Shown piece by piece: positions 53,728 through 61,810 of a DNA stretch of 64,000 bases. The notes below the pieces were generated by a model. The model was given only the letters and a program-made list of their open reading frames with translations. It ran no database searches and was not told the origin of the DNA. Position 1 is the stretch's first letter; the number at the start of each line of letters is the position of its first letter. Source of the stretch: Bacteroidales bacterium (lineage in GTDB: Bacteria; Bacteroidota; Bacteroidia; Bacteroidales; F082); contig JAKSMX010000001.1 in assembly GCA_024400305.1 (NCBI GenBank), positions 62,001-126,000 of the forward strand, given 5' to 3'. Position numbers and translations under genes: made by a program.

Positions 53728-55242
53728 CTAACGCACGAGGCGGACGGCGCTACCGATGTCCCGAGTCACGGGCATACGATATATGTAATTATCCTCGAAG
53801 TCGATGGCGTGCGCTTGATGCGCTTGATCTGAGTCACTGTACTCGCCGGAAGTACTCGACCAGTAGAAGCTCGAAGTAAGCCCATGACAGATGGTCGTGC
53901 CAACGCGGTAGCCGCCGTCTATAGGGAAGAAGACAGCGCCGGAGTCCGCGACCAACTTCGTGGTGGTCACTCCGCTCGCAGTCTCATCTGATTTGTCTGG
54001 AAGTATCACAAAACCATTTACACCGTCGTCCAAGCAGACAAACCCACAGAGGCTTGACGCATTGGCGCGGCTGTGCAAAAGGTAGTCCCACTCGTCTATG
54101 GACAGCGTGCGCCACGTGCCTTTCTCCTGTCCAGACACCTGGAAATTTGCGTTTGGCTTTGTCTCATCCTCCGGATCATTCGTGAAGAACACGTCGGACT
54201 CTGAAGCATCGCCGTCACTGTAACTTTCACCGTATGCAACCGACTCGCTATTACTCCAGTAGAAATATCTCACGTGGGTGCAATCCCATTGATCATAGGG
54301 CTGCTCACACTGGTTCGCCTCGAAATGGAACGCGCTGCCGTCCCAGTACAGGTCGTCAGGAGCGAACTCTACCGTGCTGTTCTCACCGACGCTGAACTTC
54401 GGCGCTGGGGCAGCCGCCTCCAGCGTCACCGCTATCGCGTCCTTCATGCCGTAGAGCTTGTTCGCCTGAAGGCCCGGAACCTTGCCTTCGCCTTCATCCG
54501 AACTGCCGGCGAACGTCAGGGTCTGCTCAGTAGCGTCGCCCGTGGGAACAAGCATAACGTAACGCTCCGCATTGCCAGAGCCGAGGGTGATATTGCCAGT
54601 CGTCTTGCCTTTGAACGTCCCAGCGAAATCCACCGTCATTTCATTATAGATGTTGTCGCCGTTCAATGTCAGTGCGTCTGTGTAATCGGCACCATCCTTC
54701 GTGAAGCTGAAGCGGGCCAACGCCACCTTGCTGACCAGAGTCACATTGATGCCTGTCACAACGCCGTCCTTAACAGTGCCCTTCGCAGTGCCGTAGCCCA
54801 CATGCTGGGCGCTCGCGTTCTCCAGCTTGCCATTATTGTTGTAGATGTTCTGGCTCGAAAAATCAACTTCGGCCGATCCATCTCCAACCGCCAATGTACG
54901 CTCGGCACTGCCTAAATAGTAGAAATGGAACGTCTGCTCGGTGCCATCCGTGATGCCAGTCAGCGCAACGTCGCCGCTGAAAGTGCCTGTGGCTGAACCA
55001 GCACTGCTCACCAATGTGAGGTAGCCGACGTATGTGCCATTGTGACCGACATAAATCTTGTCGTTATCGCTCCATTTTATCGCACCCGCGGGGGTGATGT
55101 CTGTCTTGCTGCCAGGGCCCGCCGTGACGGTCATCCTGACGGTGTTTGCCTCCGGCATCACAGCCGGCATTTCATCTTTCCTGCACTGCGTCATAAGAAG
55201 CAACGCAGCCGCCATGATCATAATTGATAATGTCTTCTTCAT
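53728..55242 (-). CDS. Cassette C gene 2: exported fimbrillin-like protein with FISUMP / C-type-lectin-like module
   Basis: The 504-residue protein begins MKKTLSIMIMAAALLLMTQC, a signal peptide with the cassette-typical QCRK. Residues 30-290 are fimbrillin/Mfa-like (IKWSDNDKIYVGHNGTYVGY). Residues 300-504 form a module with SVGENSTVEFAPDDLYW, DVFFTNDPEDETKPNANF, WRTLSIDEWDYLL, FYWSSTSGEY and the final SAVRLVR, matching the FISUMP/DUF1566-like, C-lectin-like pattern. This is the only copy in which both halves are in one frame. It is probably surface-exposed; the ligand is unknown. Confidence 0.8.
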   Translation of the reverse strand: MKKTLSIMIMAAALLLMTQCRKDEMPAVMPEANTVRMTVTAGPGSKTDITPAGAIKWSDNDKIYVGHNGTYVGYLTLVSSAGSATGTFSGDVALTGITDGTEQTFHFYYLGSAERTLAVGDGSAEVDFSSQNIYNNNGKLENASAQHVGYGTAKGTVKDGVVTGINVTLVSKVALARFSFTKDGADYTDALTLNGDNIYNEMTVDFAGTFKGKTTGNITLGSGNAERYVMLVPTGDATEQTLTFAGSSDEGEGKVPGLQANKLYGMKDAIAVTLEAAAPAPKFSVGENSTVEFAPDDLYWDGSAFHFEANQCEQPYDQWDCTHVRYFYWSNSESVAYGESYSDGDASESDVFFTNDPEDETKPNANFQVSGQEKGTWRTLSIDEWDYLLHSRANASSLCGFVCLDDGVNGFVILPDKSDETASGVTTTKLVADSGAVFFPIDGGYRVGTTICHGLTSSFYWSSTSGEYSDSDQAHQAHAIDFEDNYIYRMPVTRDIGSAVRLVR

Positions 55243-55310
55243 TTTTTCGCTAATTTGCTAATTTTAATTTTTAATGAACTTGATTTCTGCTTTTTTAGTT
55301 TTGACATCTC

Positions 55311-55330
55311 AGACGCACTGCGGTGCGTCT
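55311..55330. repeat. Dispersed palindrome AGACGCAC...GTGCGTCT, copy 2
   Basis: AGACGCAC (55311-55318) and GTGCGTCT (55323-55330) form a perfect 8-bp stem with the loop TGCG. It lies 7 bases beyond the C1 stop codon. Confidence 0.75.
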
Positions 55331-55337
55331 CTACTCT

Positions 55338-55649
55338 CTAATCTCTCCTCGCTCCTCTCTTAACTTTCGCCGCTCCGTAGCACACGCCCGAAAGCGCAAG
55401 CACGAGCAGGCCGCCGCCCAACGGCGTCTCGCCGCCGTCCTCGAAGCCGCTCCACGTGGCCTCGCCACCGGTGTTCTCGCCGAAGCCGAGCCACGAGCCG
55501 GTGCCGCCTGTGCTCCCGCCGCGATGCCCGTCATCGTTGACGTTGAAGAAATTGTCTGTCGTCGTCTGGCCGTACGCCGCCGACGGGACTGCCAGCGCAA
55601 GCAGCAGCGCCGCCGACGCGATGATGTCCCTCATCTTTCTGAATCTCAT
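55338..55649 (-). CDS. Cassette C gene 1: small exported protein with PLGGG-membrane-basic C-terminus
   Basis: The 103-residue protein starts at ATG 55649, 9 bases after GGAG (AAAGGAGTAAAATGAG). The signal peptide ends PSAAYGQ. The middle is Gly/Thr/Asn-rich with repeats GSWLGFGENTGG and ATWSGFEDGG. The C-terminus has TPLGGG (75-80), the hydrophobic LLVLALSGVCYGAA and the basic tail KVKRGARRD. Layout and motifs equal A1 and B1. The next cassette gene, C2, starts 95 bases downstream. Function is unknown; membrane anchoring or sorting of the C-terminus is inferred. Confidence 0.75.
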   Translation of the reverse strand: MRFRKMRDIIASAALLLALAVPSAAYGQTTTDNFFNVNDDGHRGGSTGGTGSWLGFGENTGGEATWSGFEDGGETPLGGGLLVLALSGVCYGAAKVKRGARRD

Positions 55650-55802
55650 CTCATTTTACTCCTTTCTTTAGATTGGTTATACATTTTATAAGTTTTACGT
55701 TTGATATTTCAACCTTTGAATCTTATATCCTTTCACTTTTCAACTCCACTCCCCACTCTCAAAACCCCGCTCTCTTAACTTTCATCTCTTGTCTCTAATC
55801 TG

Positions 55803-56080
55803 AAAAAAACGCCGAAAGCCCCCGGCGCGATGCCGGAGGCCATGTTCTTGTCTGTAATGTAAATAATTGATTTACAATATTTTGCGCATAGGGGTAATTG
55901 CAATCACCCTGTCCGCCACATCAGGCGGACAACAACGCCGATTTTTATATTGCAAATGTTCTATTTTCATAGTGGCGGCAAAGATACGGCGTTTTTCAAT
56001 ACGGAGAACGGTTTTTTTTATTTTTTGCCGTGCACGCGTGCCGCGCACCCTGTTACTGAAGTACTGCCCTGCGGGCAGCC
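55803..56080 (-). repeat. Cassette leader element, copy C (promoter plus overlapping hairpins)
   Basis: On the minus strand this copy has all leader parts: CTGCCC-GCA-GGGCAG, GCACGCGTGC, the A tract, the TATCTTTG box (55986-55979), a perfect GTCCGCC/GGCGGAC stem and GGGTGATTGCAATTACCC. The distal end holds two mutually exclusive hairpins. One is GCCTCCGGC with GCCGGGGGC. The other is CGCCG with CGGCG followed by seven U (55803-55809), which uses part of the first hairpin. This is the arrangement of an attenuator or of a small RNA with its own terminator, upstream of gene C1. Confidence 0.8.
55979..55986 (-). promoter_or_regulatory. Promoter -7 box (TATCTTTG) inside leader C
   Basis: Exact TAnnTTTG match on the minus strand, in the same position as in leader A. 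The predicted leader before C1 is about 330 bases. Confidence 0.6.
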
Positions 56081-56114
56081 TCCACTCTCCACTCTCAACA
56101 CTCCACTCTCAACT

Positions 56115-56144
56115 AAAAAAAGCCCCACTATGACAGTGAGGCTT
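56115..56144 (-). terminator. Terminator of the His/Cys-repeat gene, identical to the cassette C terminator
   Basis: Thirty bases are identical to 53585-53614, forming the 10-bp stem AAGCCTCACT/AGTGGGGCTT with U7 on the minus strand. It ends the gene at 56173-56829 and immediately precedes cassette leader C. Confidence 0.85.
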
Positions 56145-56172
56145 CCGTTTGATTATCATGCTTACTCCTCTC

Positions 56173-56829
56173 TTAACGATCCTCGCACTGATGTTCGCAG
56201 CCTTCGTGGTTGCCTTCGCATTCGTGCTTCGGAGCGCATTTCTCGTGCATCACCATCATGAAGCCCTTGCAGTGGTGGAGTTTGCAGCAAAGAACGGCTT
56301 TCTGCTCATCCATTGTGAGTGAATCGAAAGCAGCCCATTTTGCTTCGCATTCTTCTTTTGTCAACATGCCTTCGCATCTGTGCTGTTCGCCGCACTTCGT
56401 AGCGATGCTGTCGTGATTGCAGCCTTCGTGGTTGCCTTCGCACTTGTGGCCTTCACCCTCGTGGTTGCATTCGTGCTTGCAGCCCTCGTGGTTGCCTTCG
56501 CATTTCGCTTCGCCTTCGTGGTTGCAGCATTTGCCGGCAGCTTCCATCTCGGCTTTCTTGGCTTCGCATTTCTCGACGCGTGCCTTCGCCATCGCGATGC
56601 CTGCGGCTTTCAACGAGTCGCTGGCGTTCTCCCAGTTCATCATGATGTCGATGATGCCTTCGATTTCAGCTCTGTCTTCAGCTGTCATCTCGTGGCATTT
56701 CTTCACGCTGTCGCACCGGACTGTCTGTTCTTCACATTTGGCTTCTTTGTTTTCCTTGTTTTCCTGACCTCCGCAGCATGAAGTCATCATTAATGCCGCG
56801 AGACCGATTGCTAAGAATAATCTCTTCAT
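56173..56829 (-). CDS. Lipoprotein with repeated CEGNHEGC metal-binding-like motifs
   Basis: The 218-residue protein has a lipoprotein signal (AIGLAALMMTSCCGG). Residues 45-95 resemble small periplasmic Asp/Glu-rich helices (EMTAEDRAEIEGIIDIMMNW). From about 98 on, Cys and His are extremely frequent: CEGNHEGC occurs three times (CEGNHEGCKHEC, CEGNHEGCNH, CEGNHEGCEHQC), with CNHEGE-type spacers and CCKLHHCKG. Such clusters suggest binding of zinc, copper or another soft metal. I recognise no family. The leader between promoter and ATG holds a small CAGAC/GTCTG hairpin. It is monocistronic. Confidence 0.8.
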   Translation of the reverse strand: MKRLFLAIGLAALMMTSCCGGQENKENKEAKCEEQTVRCDSVKKCHEMTAEDRAEIEGIIDIMMNWENASDSLKAAGIAMAKARVEKCEAKKAEMEAAGKCCNHEGEAKCEGNHEGCKHECNHEGEGHKCEGNHEGCNHDSIATKCGEQHRCEGMLTKEECEAKWAAFDSLTMDEQKAVLCCKLHHCKGFMMVMHEKCAPKHECEGNHEGCEHQCEDR

Positions 56830-56905
56830 TTTAATAATTTTAATTGATTTGAATTGAATGTATTACTTTGAAAATTCCAGACTTTCTTGTCTGAAAAATC
56901 CGCGG

Positions 56906-56913
56906 CAAAATTA
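56906..56913 (-). promoter_or_regulatory. Promoter -7 box (TAATTTTG) of the His/Cys-repeat gene
   Basis: The minus strand reads TAATTTTG, about 76 bases upstream of the ATG. The intervening leader contains a CAGAC/GTCTG stem at 56878-56893. Confidence 0.5.
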
Positions 56914-56955
56914 TAAAAAAATACAATACGTTCACAATTGATTTTGATAAATTAT

Positions 56956-56963
56956 TATTTTTG
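56956..56963 (+). promoter_or_regulatory. Promoter -7 box (TATTTTTG) of the sialidase gene
   Basis: TATTTTTG followed by GCAT lies 26 bases before ATG 56990. Confidence 0.5.
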
Positions 56964-56989
56964 CATTTTAATTGTAAAACATTCATTTT

Positions 56990-58102
56990 ATGACGAAAAG
57001 ACTCACGCTGATGTTATTAGTTCTGCTGACTTTTGCAGGATGCAGGAAAGAGCCGTTTTTCATGCGGACGACATTGTTCCGTTCTGGCAACTACAACTCG
57101 CAGAACTACCGCATTCCGGCGATAATCACGGCGAAGGACGGCACTATCGTGACCCTGACCGACAAACGCAAATGCAACGACCTCGACCTACCGCAGGACA
57201 TCGACGTGGTGTGCCGTTACAGCGAGGACATGGGCGCGACATGGAGCGAACCTGTCACCGTGGCTGAAGGCACCGGCCGCAAGCACGGCTACGGCGACGC
57301 GGCCATCGCCCTCACCAACGACCCGAACGGACTGATAAGCGTGTTCGTCGGCGGCACGGGGTTCTGGCAATCGACACCGACAAATTCAAACCGCACATAC
57401 AAATCAATGAGTTATGACGGCGGCCGCACCTGGACCGAGCCGGAAGACATCACACATTTCATCTTCGGCAAAGACTGCGGCGACAGCATACGCCGCCATT
57501 GGCGCGGCTCGTTCTGCGCCTCCGGCAACGGCCTGCTCACAAGCACCGGAAGAATAATGTTCGTGGCTGCGGTGCACGAAGACGCCGAATGGGTCGCCAC
57601 GAACTACGTGGTCTATTCCGACGACAACGGCGCGACGTGGAACGTCTCCGGACGAGCCTCCGTCGGCGGCGATGAGGCCAAGGTCGTCGAACTCGGGAAC
57701 GGCGACATCCTGATGAGCATGCGACATCAGGGAAACCGATGGTACAACATCTCGCATGACGGCGGCGTGACATGGAACGACACCGTCGCCGAATGGACCG
57801 ACCTCACCGGACCGGCGTGCAATGGCGACATCATACCTTATTATATTAATGGGAAACGGGTGCTTCTGCATTCGCTGCCCGCAAGCGACAGACGCGAGAA
57901 CGTCGCCGTCTATGTGTCTGAAGATGAAGGCAAGACGTGGTCGCACAAGAAAATCATCGTGCCGTATTTCTCGGCCTACTCGTCGCTCTGCGTGCTTCCC
58001 GACAACACCATCGGCCTCTACGTCGAGGAGTGCATGTACGAAGACGAAGGCTACGAGATGGTGTTTTACCGATTTGATTACGATTACCTAATGAACAATT
58101 AA
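56990..58102 (+). CDS. Lipoprotein exo-alpha-sialidase (BNR/Asp-box)
   Basis: The 370-residue protein has a lipoprotein signal (LMLLVLLTFAGCRKE). It has the sialidase arginine motif in NYRIPAIITAKDG, DKRKCNDLDLPQDIDV, and four Asp-boxes: SEDMGATWSEP, SYDGGRTWTEP, SDDNGATWNVS and SHDGGVTWNDT, with a fifth like SEDEGKTWSHK. The size fits a GH33 catalytic domain without extra carbohydrate modules. It would release terminal sialic acid from host or dietary glycans at the cell surface. No nan genes are nearby. Confidence 0.93.
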   Translation: MTKRLTLMLLVLLTFAGCRKEPFFMRTTLFRSGNYNSQNYRIPAIITAKDGTIVTLTDKRKCNDLDLPQDIDVVCRYSEDMGATWSEPVTVAEGTGRKHGYGDAAIALTNDPNGLISVFVGGTGFWQSTPTNSNRTYKSMSYDGGRTWTEPEDITHFIFGKDCGDSIRRHWRGSFCASGNGLLTSTGRIMFVAAVHEDAEWVATNYVVYSDDNGATWNVSGRASVGGDEAKVVELGNGDILMSMRHQGNRWYNISHDGGVTWNDTVAEWTDLTGPACNGDIIPYYINGKRVLLHSLPASDRRENVAVYVSEDEGKTWSHKKIIVPYFSAYSSLCVLPDNTIGLYVEECMYEDEGYEMVFYRFDYDYLMNN

Positions 58103-58108
58103 TCCAAA

Positions 58109-58153
58109 ACTAACGACTAACGACTAATGACTAACGACTAATGACTAACGACT
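58109..58153. repeat. 7-bp tandem repeat ACTAACG/ACTAATG (six units)
   Basis: Six units alternate ACTAACG and ACTAATG between the convergent stops of the sialidase and FtsB-like genes. The FtsB-like stop codon lies in the last full unit. Confidence 0.85.
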
Positions 58154-58441
58154 CCTCTCTAAAACATAAATCACCTCGTCGTCGCGTTTCATCTTGTGCT
58201 GTTCGCGGGCCACTTTCTCGAGATAGGCGGTGTCGGTCTTGAGCTTGTGGATCGTCTCCTCCTGCTTCCGGATTTCGGTGTCGTAATACTCCACCTGCTT
58301 CTTCACCTTGTGCAGTTTCTTGAAACTCCTGGTCTGCTCGAACACATTGTATTGGTCGAAAAAGACAATTACCGCCGCGAAGATTAAAGTCGCGATGACG
58401 TATTTGTTTGAAAGTTTTTTCAGTAAGTTCTTGAAATTCAT
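58145..58441 (-). CDS. FtsB/DivIC-family septum formation protein
   Basis: This roughly 98-residue protein starts at ATG 58441 (MNFKNLLKKLSNKYV); the longer frame to 58510 adds an unlikely N-terminus. It has one membrane helix (VIATLIFAAVIVFFDQYNVF) and a coiled coil (YYDTEIRKQEETIHKLKTD) ending VAREQHKMKRDDEVIYVLE, the hallmark of FtsB/DivIC proteins of the divisome. Its stop codon lies in a 7-bp tandem repeat. Confidence 0.85.
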   Translation of the reverse strand: MNFKNLLKKLSNKYVIATLIFAAVIVFFDQYNVFEQTRSFKKLHKVKKQVEYYDTEIRKQEETIHKLKTDTAYLEKVAREQHKMKRDDEVIYVLERSR

Positions 58442-58568
58442 AATATTTATTTGTTTGAAATTGTTTGCTTTTACTATTATGACACAGCCATGTTTTTTCA
58501 GAATTTCCAAGGTGCAAAAATAGCAATAATTTTCAAAGCGGAATGGTTTTATTATAAAAAATTCAATT

Positions 58569-60662
58569 CTACATTATCTTGAAGATCAGCTCCGCATTGA
58601 CGTAACGGCTTGTGGTCTTTTCCGTTGAGAAGAAGCGGTACGTCGGTTGGTTTATGGTGTTGTCGGTGCGGTTCCAGTCGAACAGGTCGTTCACGTTGAC
58701 CAGAAGCGACAGACGGTTCTTGAAGAAATCCGCTTTCATGCCGCAGTCGATGCCGTATGGCGTCTGCGAGAATGAGTAGAGAGCCTGCGTCTCCGAATTG
58801 TAATACGCCTCGGCGTGAAGCTCGAGCCGGCTCCACAGCTTCGTCCACACATTCACGGTGAAATTGTAACAGAACATGTCGCTTCTCACCACGTCGTCGG
58901 GGTCAGCACCATCGTTCTTCGGCTCCTCGAGATGCGAGTTGTAAAGATTCGCGTAAAACCTCACGTTGAGCATCGCAGACGGACGGTATGTGACGTTGAA
59001 CTCGCCGCCGGCATCGTAATAGCCGCCGAGGTTGATAGGATGCGTGTAGGTGACATATCGTCCGTATATCGGGCTGAAAACAGAATATTGCACCTGGTTG
59101 ATGTAATCCGACGAGCCTTTGTAGTAGGCGTTGATCCCGACGGAGCCGAACTTCTCCCAGTATTTCGTCCATTCCGCCTTCAGGACGTGCGTCGATGCCG
59201 GCCTCAGGTCAGGGTTCCCGGCATCGAACGAATCCTCCTGGTAAAGGATCCTCGGCGAGAAATATCTCACGTAAGGATAGTCGGTCTTGTGAGTGTAACC
59301 GATGCTGAAATTATGCTGGTTTTCAGTGCTGTACGTGATGAAAAGCGACGGATGCACCTTGAAGAAATCCTTGTTGAAATCATACCACGGTTCATTCGGG
59401 AAGATGCCTTCCACTTCGGTGTATTCAAGATCGACGCCGGGCTTGAAAGTGAAGCGTCCGACATGCTGTTGCACGTTGACAATCAACTCATTCTTGTCAG
59501 TATAATAATTCCTGATTTCGGTTCTCAAAGTGTCGCGCGACCATTCATCCTCCACCAAGGTGTCGAAAAAAAGCTTGTTCCCGTCGGGCTTGTGGGTTTT
59601 CAGGAATGCGATGTACAGCTCGCCGTTGCCGGAATACGGAAGGTTGTATTCCACTTTCGCATCCCAGTGCAGGTCGGAATAGTCGTTCTGCTCGCGCGTG
59701 GTGCGGTCGGCGGCGTCACCAAGATTATATGCCCTGTCAGAGACGCAGTCGGAATAGCCCGGCATCAGGAGGAAATTCAGGTTCGCCGAGATCTGATGTC
59801 CTTTTTCATTGAAAAGATGCTGGAAAGTGACACCCGACTTGCCTTCAAAGCCCCAGTATTTGTAATTTTTCCCGGTGATATAGTCAAAAATCCCTTTGCC
59901 TGAATCATCAAATTCCTTGCGGAAAGTGCTGTCGTAAGTCGTTGTCTTTCTGTCGCTATAATCTCCGCTTATATAAAACGCGACGTTGTTTTTCCCATTG
60001 AATTTGTAATTCATGTTGAAATCGGCCTTGAGGTTCAGACTCCTCTCGTCGGAATGTTCGTAATTGCGGATGAGGTTCAATGTGTCGATGCCGTCATCAT
60101 CAAACGAGATTCCTTCGGAATTGGCGTCAGTGGCCTGCTTGTAATATGTCGCCTTGACGTCAGCGGAGAATGAAAGTTTGTTTTTACTGTAACTATATGA
60201 CAGCCAAGGAGATATATTCGGCAATGTATTAGTTTGCACGCCGACGTTCAAGGCTTGGTTTGTCTTTTTCTCGTCTTTTAGGATAATATTGATGATTCCT
60301 GTGTCAATCGCCGTAGTATATCTCGCCGACGGGTTTGCCATGATGCGTATCTCCTTGATATTCAAGACAGAAGTCTGCTGGATGTAATTTTTCTGTGCGT
60401 CCTCGCTGAAATGTGACGGATAGTCATTGATGAAAATCTCCACATTGCCGACACCGCGCATGGTGATATTGCCTTCCATATCGACGCGCACTCCGGGCAG
60501 GTTCTGTATTGCGTCCGACACCGTCCCGCCCTGCACACTCGCATCAAGGGCGACTCTGTAAATGACCGTCTCACCTTCGTTTCCGAAAGTCTCCTGCGCC
60601 GCAACTGACTGATTTACAGCAACGGCGAAAAGAAATATCAATATTTTGAGAATGCGTTTCAC
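58569..60662 (-). CDS. Outer-membrane beta-barrel receptor-like protein with TonB-receptor plug
   Basis: The 697-residue protein has a signal peptide ending NQSVAAQ. A plug-like region follows (GGTVSDAIQNLPGVRVDMEGNITMRG and EIFINDYPSHFSE), then a long barrel (GYTHKTDYPYVRYFSPRILY) ending ELIFKIM. This resembles the outer-membrane beta-barrel family of TonB-dependent receptors (PF14905-like), without an N-terminal carboxypeptidase-like domain. The GTG start at 60662 overlaps the stop of the upstream DAHP synthase gene by four bases (GTGA). The ligand is unknown. Confidence 0.8.
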   Translation of the reverse strand: MKRILKILIFLFAVAVNQSVAAQETFGNEGETVIYRVALDASVQGGTVSDAIQNLPGVRVDMEGNITMRGVGNVEIFINDYPSHFSEDAQKNYIQQTSVLNIKEIRIMANPSARYTTAIDTGIINIILKDEKKTNQALNVGVQTNTLPNISPWLSYSYSKNKLSFSADVKATYYKQATDANSEGISFDDDGIDTLNLIRNYEHSDERSLNLKADFNMNYKFNGKNNVAFYISGDYSDRKTTTYDSTFRKEFDDSGKGIFDYITGKNYKYWGFEGKSGVTFQHLFNEKGHQISANLNFLLMPGYSDCVSDRAYNLGDAADRTTREQNDYSDLHWDAKVEYNLPYSGNGELYIAFLKTHKPDGNKLFFDTLVEDEWSRDTLRTEIRNYYTDKNELIVNVQQHVGRFTFKPGVDLEYTEVEGIFPNEPWYDFNKDFFKVHPSLFITYSTENQHNFSIGYTHKTDYPYVRYFSPRILYQEDSFDAGNPDLRPASTHVLKAEWTKYWEKFGSVGINAYYKGSSDYINQVQYSVFSPIYGRYVTYTHPINLGGYYDAGGEFNVTYRPSAMLNVRFYANLYNSHLEEPKNDGADPDDVVRSDMFCYNFTVNVWTKLWSRLELHAEAYYNSETQALYSFSQTPYGIDCGMKADFFKNRLSLLVNVNDLFDWNRTDNTINQPTYRFFSTEKTTSRYVNAELIFKIM

Positions 60663-61717
60663 AGCTGGCGTCCTATTGAATCCTTATGAATTATTTCAAA
60701 AATCTCCTTCACCGAACCTTCGTTCAAACCGAGTTTCACACCTTTATTAATATGGTCTTCAAGAACCTGTTTCCATCTGTCGATTTGCAAGACCGTCAGG
60801 CCATGCTCTTTTTTGTAAACGCCGATTTTATCAGAGACATTCATTCTTTTTGCCAAAAGATTTAAAATTTCATCGTCGATCTTATCAATCTCCTCTCGGA
60901 AAATCTTCAGTTTCTCCTCATCGGAATTTACATTTTTTAATCTTATAACAAATTGATTTATAAGGATATTAAGATTTTCAGGTGTTATCTGTTGTTTACC
61001 ATCGGTCAAGGCTGCGTCGGGGTTGCAATGCGACTCAATCATGAAGCCGTTTGTGGCGAGGTCGAGGGCTTTCTGTGCGGTGTCTTGAAGAAGTTCGCGG
61101 CAGCCGCAGATGTGGCTCACGTCGGTAACAATCGGGATGTCAGGTCGCAGCCTGTTCAACTCGATGGGGATCTCCCAGAGCGGTGCGTTTCTGTACGGCG
61201 ACTCGTCATATGACGAAAAACCGCGGTGTATCGCACCGAGGTATTTCAGTCCGGCGCTCTCAAGACGCTCGACAGCACCGAGCCAGAGTTTCACATCGGG
61301 GGCGATGGGGTTTTTGACGAACACCGGTATGTCGTTGCCTTTCAGACTGTTGGCGAGTTCCTGGACCGAGAACGGGTTCACCACCGTGCGCGCCCCGACC
61401 CACAGTATGTCGATGCCGTTCTCAATGGCAAGCTCGACATGCTCCGGTGTCGCCACCTCAGTCATGGTGAGGAAGCCGAACCTCTCTTTCGCCTCGCGCA
61501 TCCATCCCAATCCAATCTCTCCAATTCCCTCAAACGCATCCGGACGCGTGCGCGGTTTCCATATCCCGCCGCGCAACACCTTGACACTCGGTATCTTACT
61601 CAATCCCGACGCCGTATCAAGCAGCTGCTGCTCCGACTCCACGCTGCACGGGCCGCTGATTATCAGCAGTCCAGCCCTGCTCTTGAACCACGTTTTTATA
61701 TCAAAATCTCTGACCAT
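60659..61717 (-). CDS. Bifunctional DAHP synthase / chorismate mutase (type II)
   Basis: This roughly 352-residue fusion starts at ATG 61717 (MVRDFDIKTWF); the longer frame to 62008 overlaps asnS and is unlikely. Residues 1-255 are the 3-deoxy-7-phosphoheptulonate synthase domain (LLIISGPCSVES, KVLRGGIWKPRTRPDAFEG, CGCRELLQ, FMIESHCNPDAAL). Residues 270-352 are an AroQ chorismate mutase domain (REEIDKIDDEILNLLAKRM). The enzyme makes the first shikimate-pathway intermediate and diverts chorismate to prephenate. Its stop overlaps the barrel gene start. Confidence 0.93.
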   Translation of the reverse strand: MVRDFDIKTWFKSRAGLLIISGPCSVESEQQLLDTASGLSKIPSVKVLRGGIWKPRTRPDAFEGIGEIGLGWMREAKERFGFLTMTEVATPEHVELAIENGIDILWVGARTVVNPFSVQELANSLKGNDIPVFVKNPIAPDVKLWLGAVERLESAGLKYLGAIHRGFSSYDESPYRNAPLWEIPIELNRLRPDIPIVTDVSHICGCRELLQDTAQKALDLATNGFMIESHCNPDAALTDGKQQITPENLNILINQFVIRLKNVNSDEEKLKIFREEIDKIDDEILNLLAKRMNVSDKIGVYKKEHGLTVLQIDRWKQVLEDHINKGVKLGLNEGSVKEIFEIIHKDSIGRQL

Positions 61718-61731
61718 CCAATATTTTTTTG

Positions 61732-61739
61732 CAAATATA
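61732..61739 (-). promoter_or_regulatory. Promoter -7 box (TATATTTG) of the DAHP synthase gene
   Basis: The minus strand reads TATATTTG, 14 bases upstream of ATG 61717. This supports the short start and a nearly leaderless transcript. Confidence 0.5.
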
Positions 61740-61773
61740 AAAATTAAACTATCACAATTCAGCAAAAATTTGC

Positions 61774-61781
61774 TATTTTTG
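61774..61781 (+). promoter_or_regulatory. Promoter -7 box (TATTTTTG) of asnS
   Basis: TATTTTTG followed by TGCT lies 29 bases before the GTG start at 61811. Confidence 0.5.
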
Positions 61782-61810
61782 TGCTTTAAAAATTTAAAAA
61801 GGAAAAAATC

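Noticed and set aside
58109-58153. CRISPR-like repeat array
   Set aside because: Units are 7 bp with no spacers and no cas genes; simple tandem repeat.
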